From positions 4,092,001 to 4,156,000 of the forward strand of contig NZ_CP107989.1 in the NCBI RefSeq assembly GCF_041435015.1: a DNA stretch of 64,000 bases. Reading direction: 5' to 3'. Position numbers and translations under genes: made by a program. Positions within the stretch are counted from its first letter, which is position 1; each line of letters opens with the position of its first letter. This stretch comes from Streptomyces canus. GTDB lineage: Bacteria > Actinomycetota > Actinomycetes > Streptomycetales > Streptomycetaceae. This document shows, piece after piece, positions 62,976-64,000 of this stretch. Below the pieces are notes generated by a model. It did no database searches. It had not been told where the DNA came from and saw only the letters and a list, made by a program, of their open reading frames with translations.

Positions 62976-63443
62976 ATGAACTGGGCTGCTTTCATCTCCG
63001 CGGAACCCGATCTGGCCAAGACCGTCGAAGAACGCTTCGGTGCGTTCACTCACCATGTCCTCGCCACCCTCCGCAAGGACGGCTCCCCCCGCACCACAGG
63101 CCTGGAGGTCCGCTTCCTGCACGGCGAACTCTGGCTCGGCATGATGCCGGACTCGCTCAAGGCGCTCGACCTGCGACGGGACCCGCGGTTCGCGCTCCAG
63201 GCGAACCCCGGGGAGGGACAGACCATGGGCGGCGGCGATGTACGGCTCTCCGGGCGGGCGATCGAGGTCGAGGACGCCGACGCCAAGGGGGCGTATGTGA
63301 CAGAGGTGGAACCGCCGGAGCCGTTCCACCTCTTCCGCACCGAGCTGACGGAGGTCGTCAGGACCTCCGTCGAGGACGAGAAGTACCTCGTCCTCCAGGT
63401 CTGGAAGCCCGGTCAGCCCTTGCGCACGATCAAGCGCACCTAG
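62976..63443 (+). CDS. Pyridoxamine 5'-phosphate oxidase-like flavin protein
   Basis: 155 residues from ATG (MNWAAFISAEPDLAKTVEER). Split-barrel features: HVLATLRKDGSPRTTGLEVR and ELWLGMMPDSLKALDLRRDP, RFALQANPGEGQ. Fits the FMN/F420-binding PNPOx-like group; cofactor unclear. Divergent from the aldolase; its stop is 3 bp from the guaA stop. Confidence 0.85.
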   Translation: MNWAAFISAEPDLAKTVEERFGAFTHHVLATLRKDGSPRTTGLEVRFLHGELWLGMMPDSLKALDLRRDPRFALQANPGEGQTMGGGDVRLSGRAIEVEDADAKGAYVTEVEPPEPFHLFRTELTEVVRTSVEDEKYLVLQVWKPGQPLRTIKRT

Positions 63444-63446
63444 GAC

Positions 63447-64000
63447 TTACTCCCACTCGATCGTCCCCGGCGGCTTCGACGTCACGTCGAGCACCACGCG
63501 GTTGACGTCGGCCACCTCGTTGGTGATCCGCGTCGAGATCTTCGCGAGGACGTCGTACGGCAGCCTCGACCAGTCGGCGGTCATGGCGTCCTCGCTCGAC
63601 ACCGGGCGAAGGACGATCGGGTGGCCGTAGGTCCGGCCGTCGCCCTGGACGCCGACCGAGCGGACGTCGGCGAGCAGGACCACCGGGCACTGCCAGATGT
63701 CGCGGTCGAGGCCGGCCGCGGTCAGCTCCTCGCGGGCGATGGCGTCGGCGTCGCGCAGCAGGTCCAGGCGCTCCTTGGTGACCTCGCCGACGATCCGGAT
63801 ACCGAGGCCGGGACCCGGGAACGGCTGGCGCTGGACGATCTCGTCCGGGAGCCCGAGCTCCTGGCCGACCATCCGCACCTCGTCCTTGAACAGCTTGCGC
63901 AGCGGCTCGACGAGCTGGAACTCGAGGTCCTCGGGGAGCCCTCCCACGTTGTGGTGGGACTTGATGTTGGCGGTGCCGGTGCCGCCACCGGACTCGACCA
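63447..64000 (-). CDS. guaA: GMP synthase (glutamine-hydrolysing), C-terminal part
   Basis: Cut by the right window edge; 184 codons seen, ending [42 protein letters not shown] and the C-terminal dimer domain ([20 protein letters not shown]) are diagnostic. It converts XMP to GMP, the branch after IMP made by purH. The synthetase N-domain lies outside. Confidence 0.97.
   Translation of the reverse strand, partial: VESGGGTGTANIKSHHNVGGLPEDLEFQLVEPLRKLFKDEVRMVGQELGLPDEIVQRQPFPGPGLGIRIVGEVTKERLDLLRDADAIAREELTAAGLDRDIWQCPVVLLADVRSVGVQGDGRTYGHPIVLRPVSSEDAMTADWSRLPYDVLAKISTRITNEVADVNRVVLDVTSKPPGTIEWE

Overview
The window is a GC-rich actinobacterial chromosome segment, almost certainly Streptomyces. 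The signs are very high third-position GC, frequent GTG and TTG starts, many short translationally coupled overlaps, long-stem terminators without U-tracts, and Streptomyces-type families (DUF2690, DUF3017, DUF4429, DUF5682, DUF5691, DUF6350). Central metabolic genes (mdh, folD, purHN, sucCD, icmB, pcrA, guaA) lie among signalling, envelope and uncharacterised genes. I see no phage, insertion sequence, integrase, CRISPR array, rRNA or tRNA. It looks like conserved core chromosome, not an island.

Layout. 1-6.1 kb: leftward osmoprotectant operon, betB, a choline-oxidase-like GMC enzyme, a glycine-betaine ATPase and a tandem-domain permease cut by the window edge. 6.2-11.6 kb: two paralogous one-TM proteins flank a multi-TM protein and a small partner that share a GGVHGSTFA motif, and a MarR-GNAT fusion with its own operator-like palindrome. 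11.8-17.1 kb: mdh, two membrane-anchored XRE-type proteins, folD and a DUF3017 protein. 17.3-22.5 kb: RDD protein, FHA protein, kinase with a lytic-transglycosylase-like tail, tiny secreted repeat protein, kinase with a peptidoglycan-binding tail. 22.6-30.8 kb: purHN, two membrane proteins, a membrane-tethered sigma-like protein, sucCD. 31.3-34.4 kb: two secreted low-complexity proteins.

34.6-43.7 kb holds the most interesting unit: a MoxR ATPase, a VWA protein and a DUF5682 protein with TraB/EreA-like motifs on one strand, facing a SWIM zinc-finger protein and a DUF5691 protein on the other. The divergent promoter region carries mirror-image TTGTCAGTG boxes. One fits the RecA-independent (PafBC-type) DNA-damage promoter consensus and places the SWIM gene start at or near the predicted transcription start. 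The helicase gene pcrA, about 10 kb away, has a closely similar promoter. This suggests a DNA-damage-inducible AAA+/VWA machine.

43.9-55 kb: icmB, lipase, M23 peptidase, pcrA, two NlpC/P60 hydrolases (the first behind a c-di-AMP riboswitch), a TDT-family transporter. 54.9-58.9 kb: a LiaFSR-like module of response regulator, PspC-type histidine kinase and divergent PspC/LiaF-like protein. 59-64 kb: DoxX protein, membrane protein, DUF4429/SHOCT protein, class II aldolase, PNPOx-like protein and the 3' part of guaA.

Functions rest on motifs and remembered family features; no database search was run. Starts were chosen by ribosome-binding sites, overlaps and where recognisable domain sequence begins.
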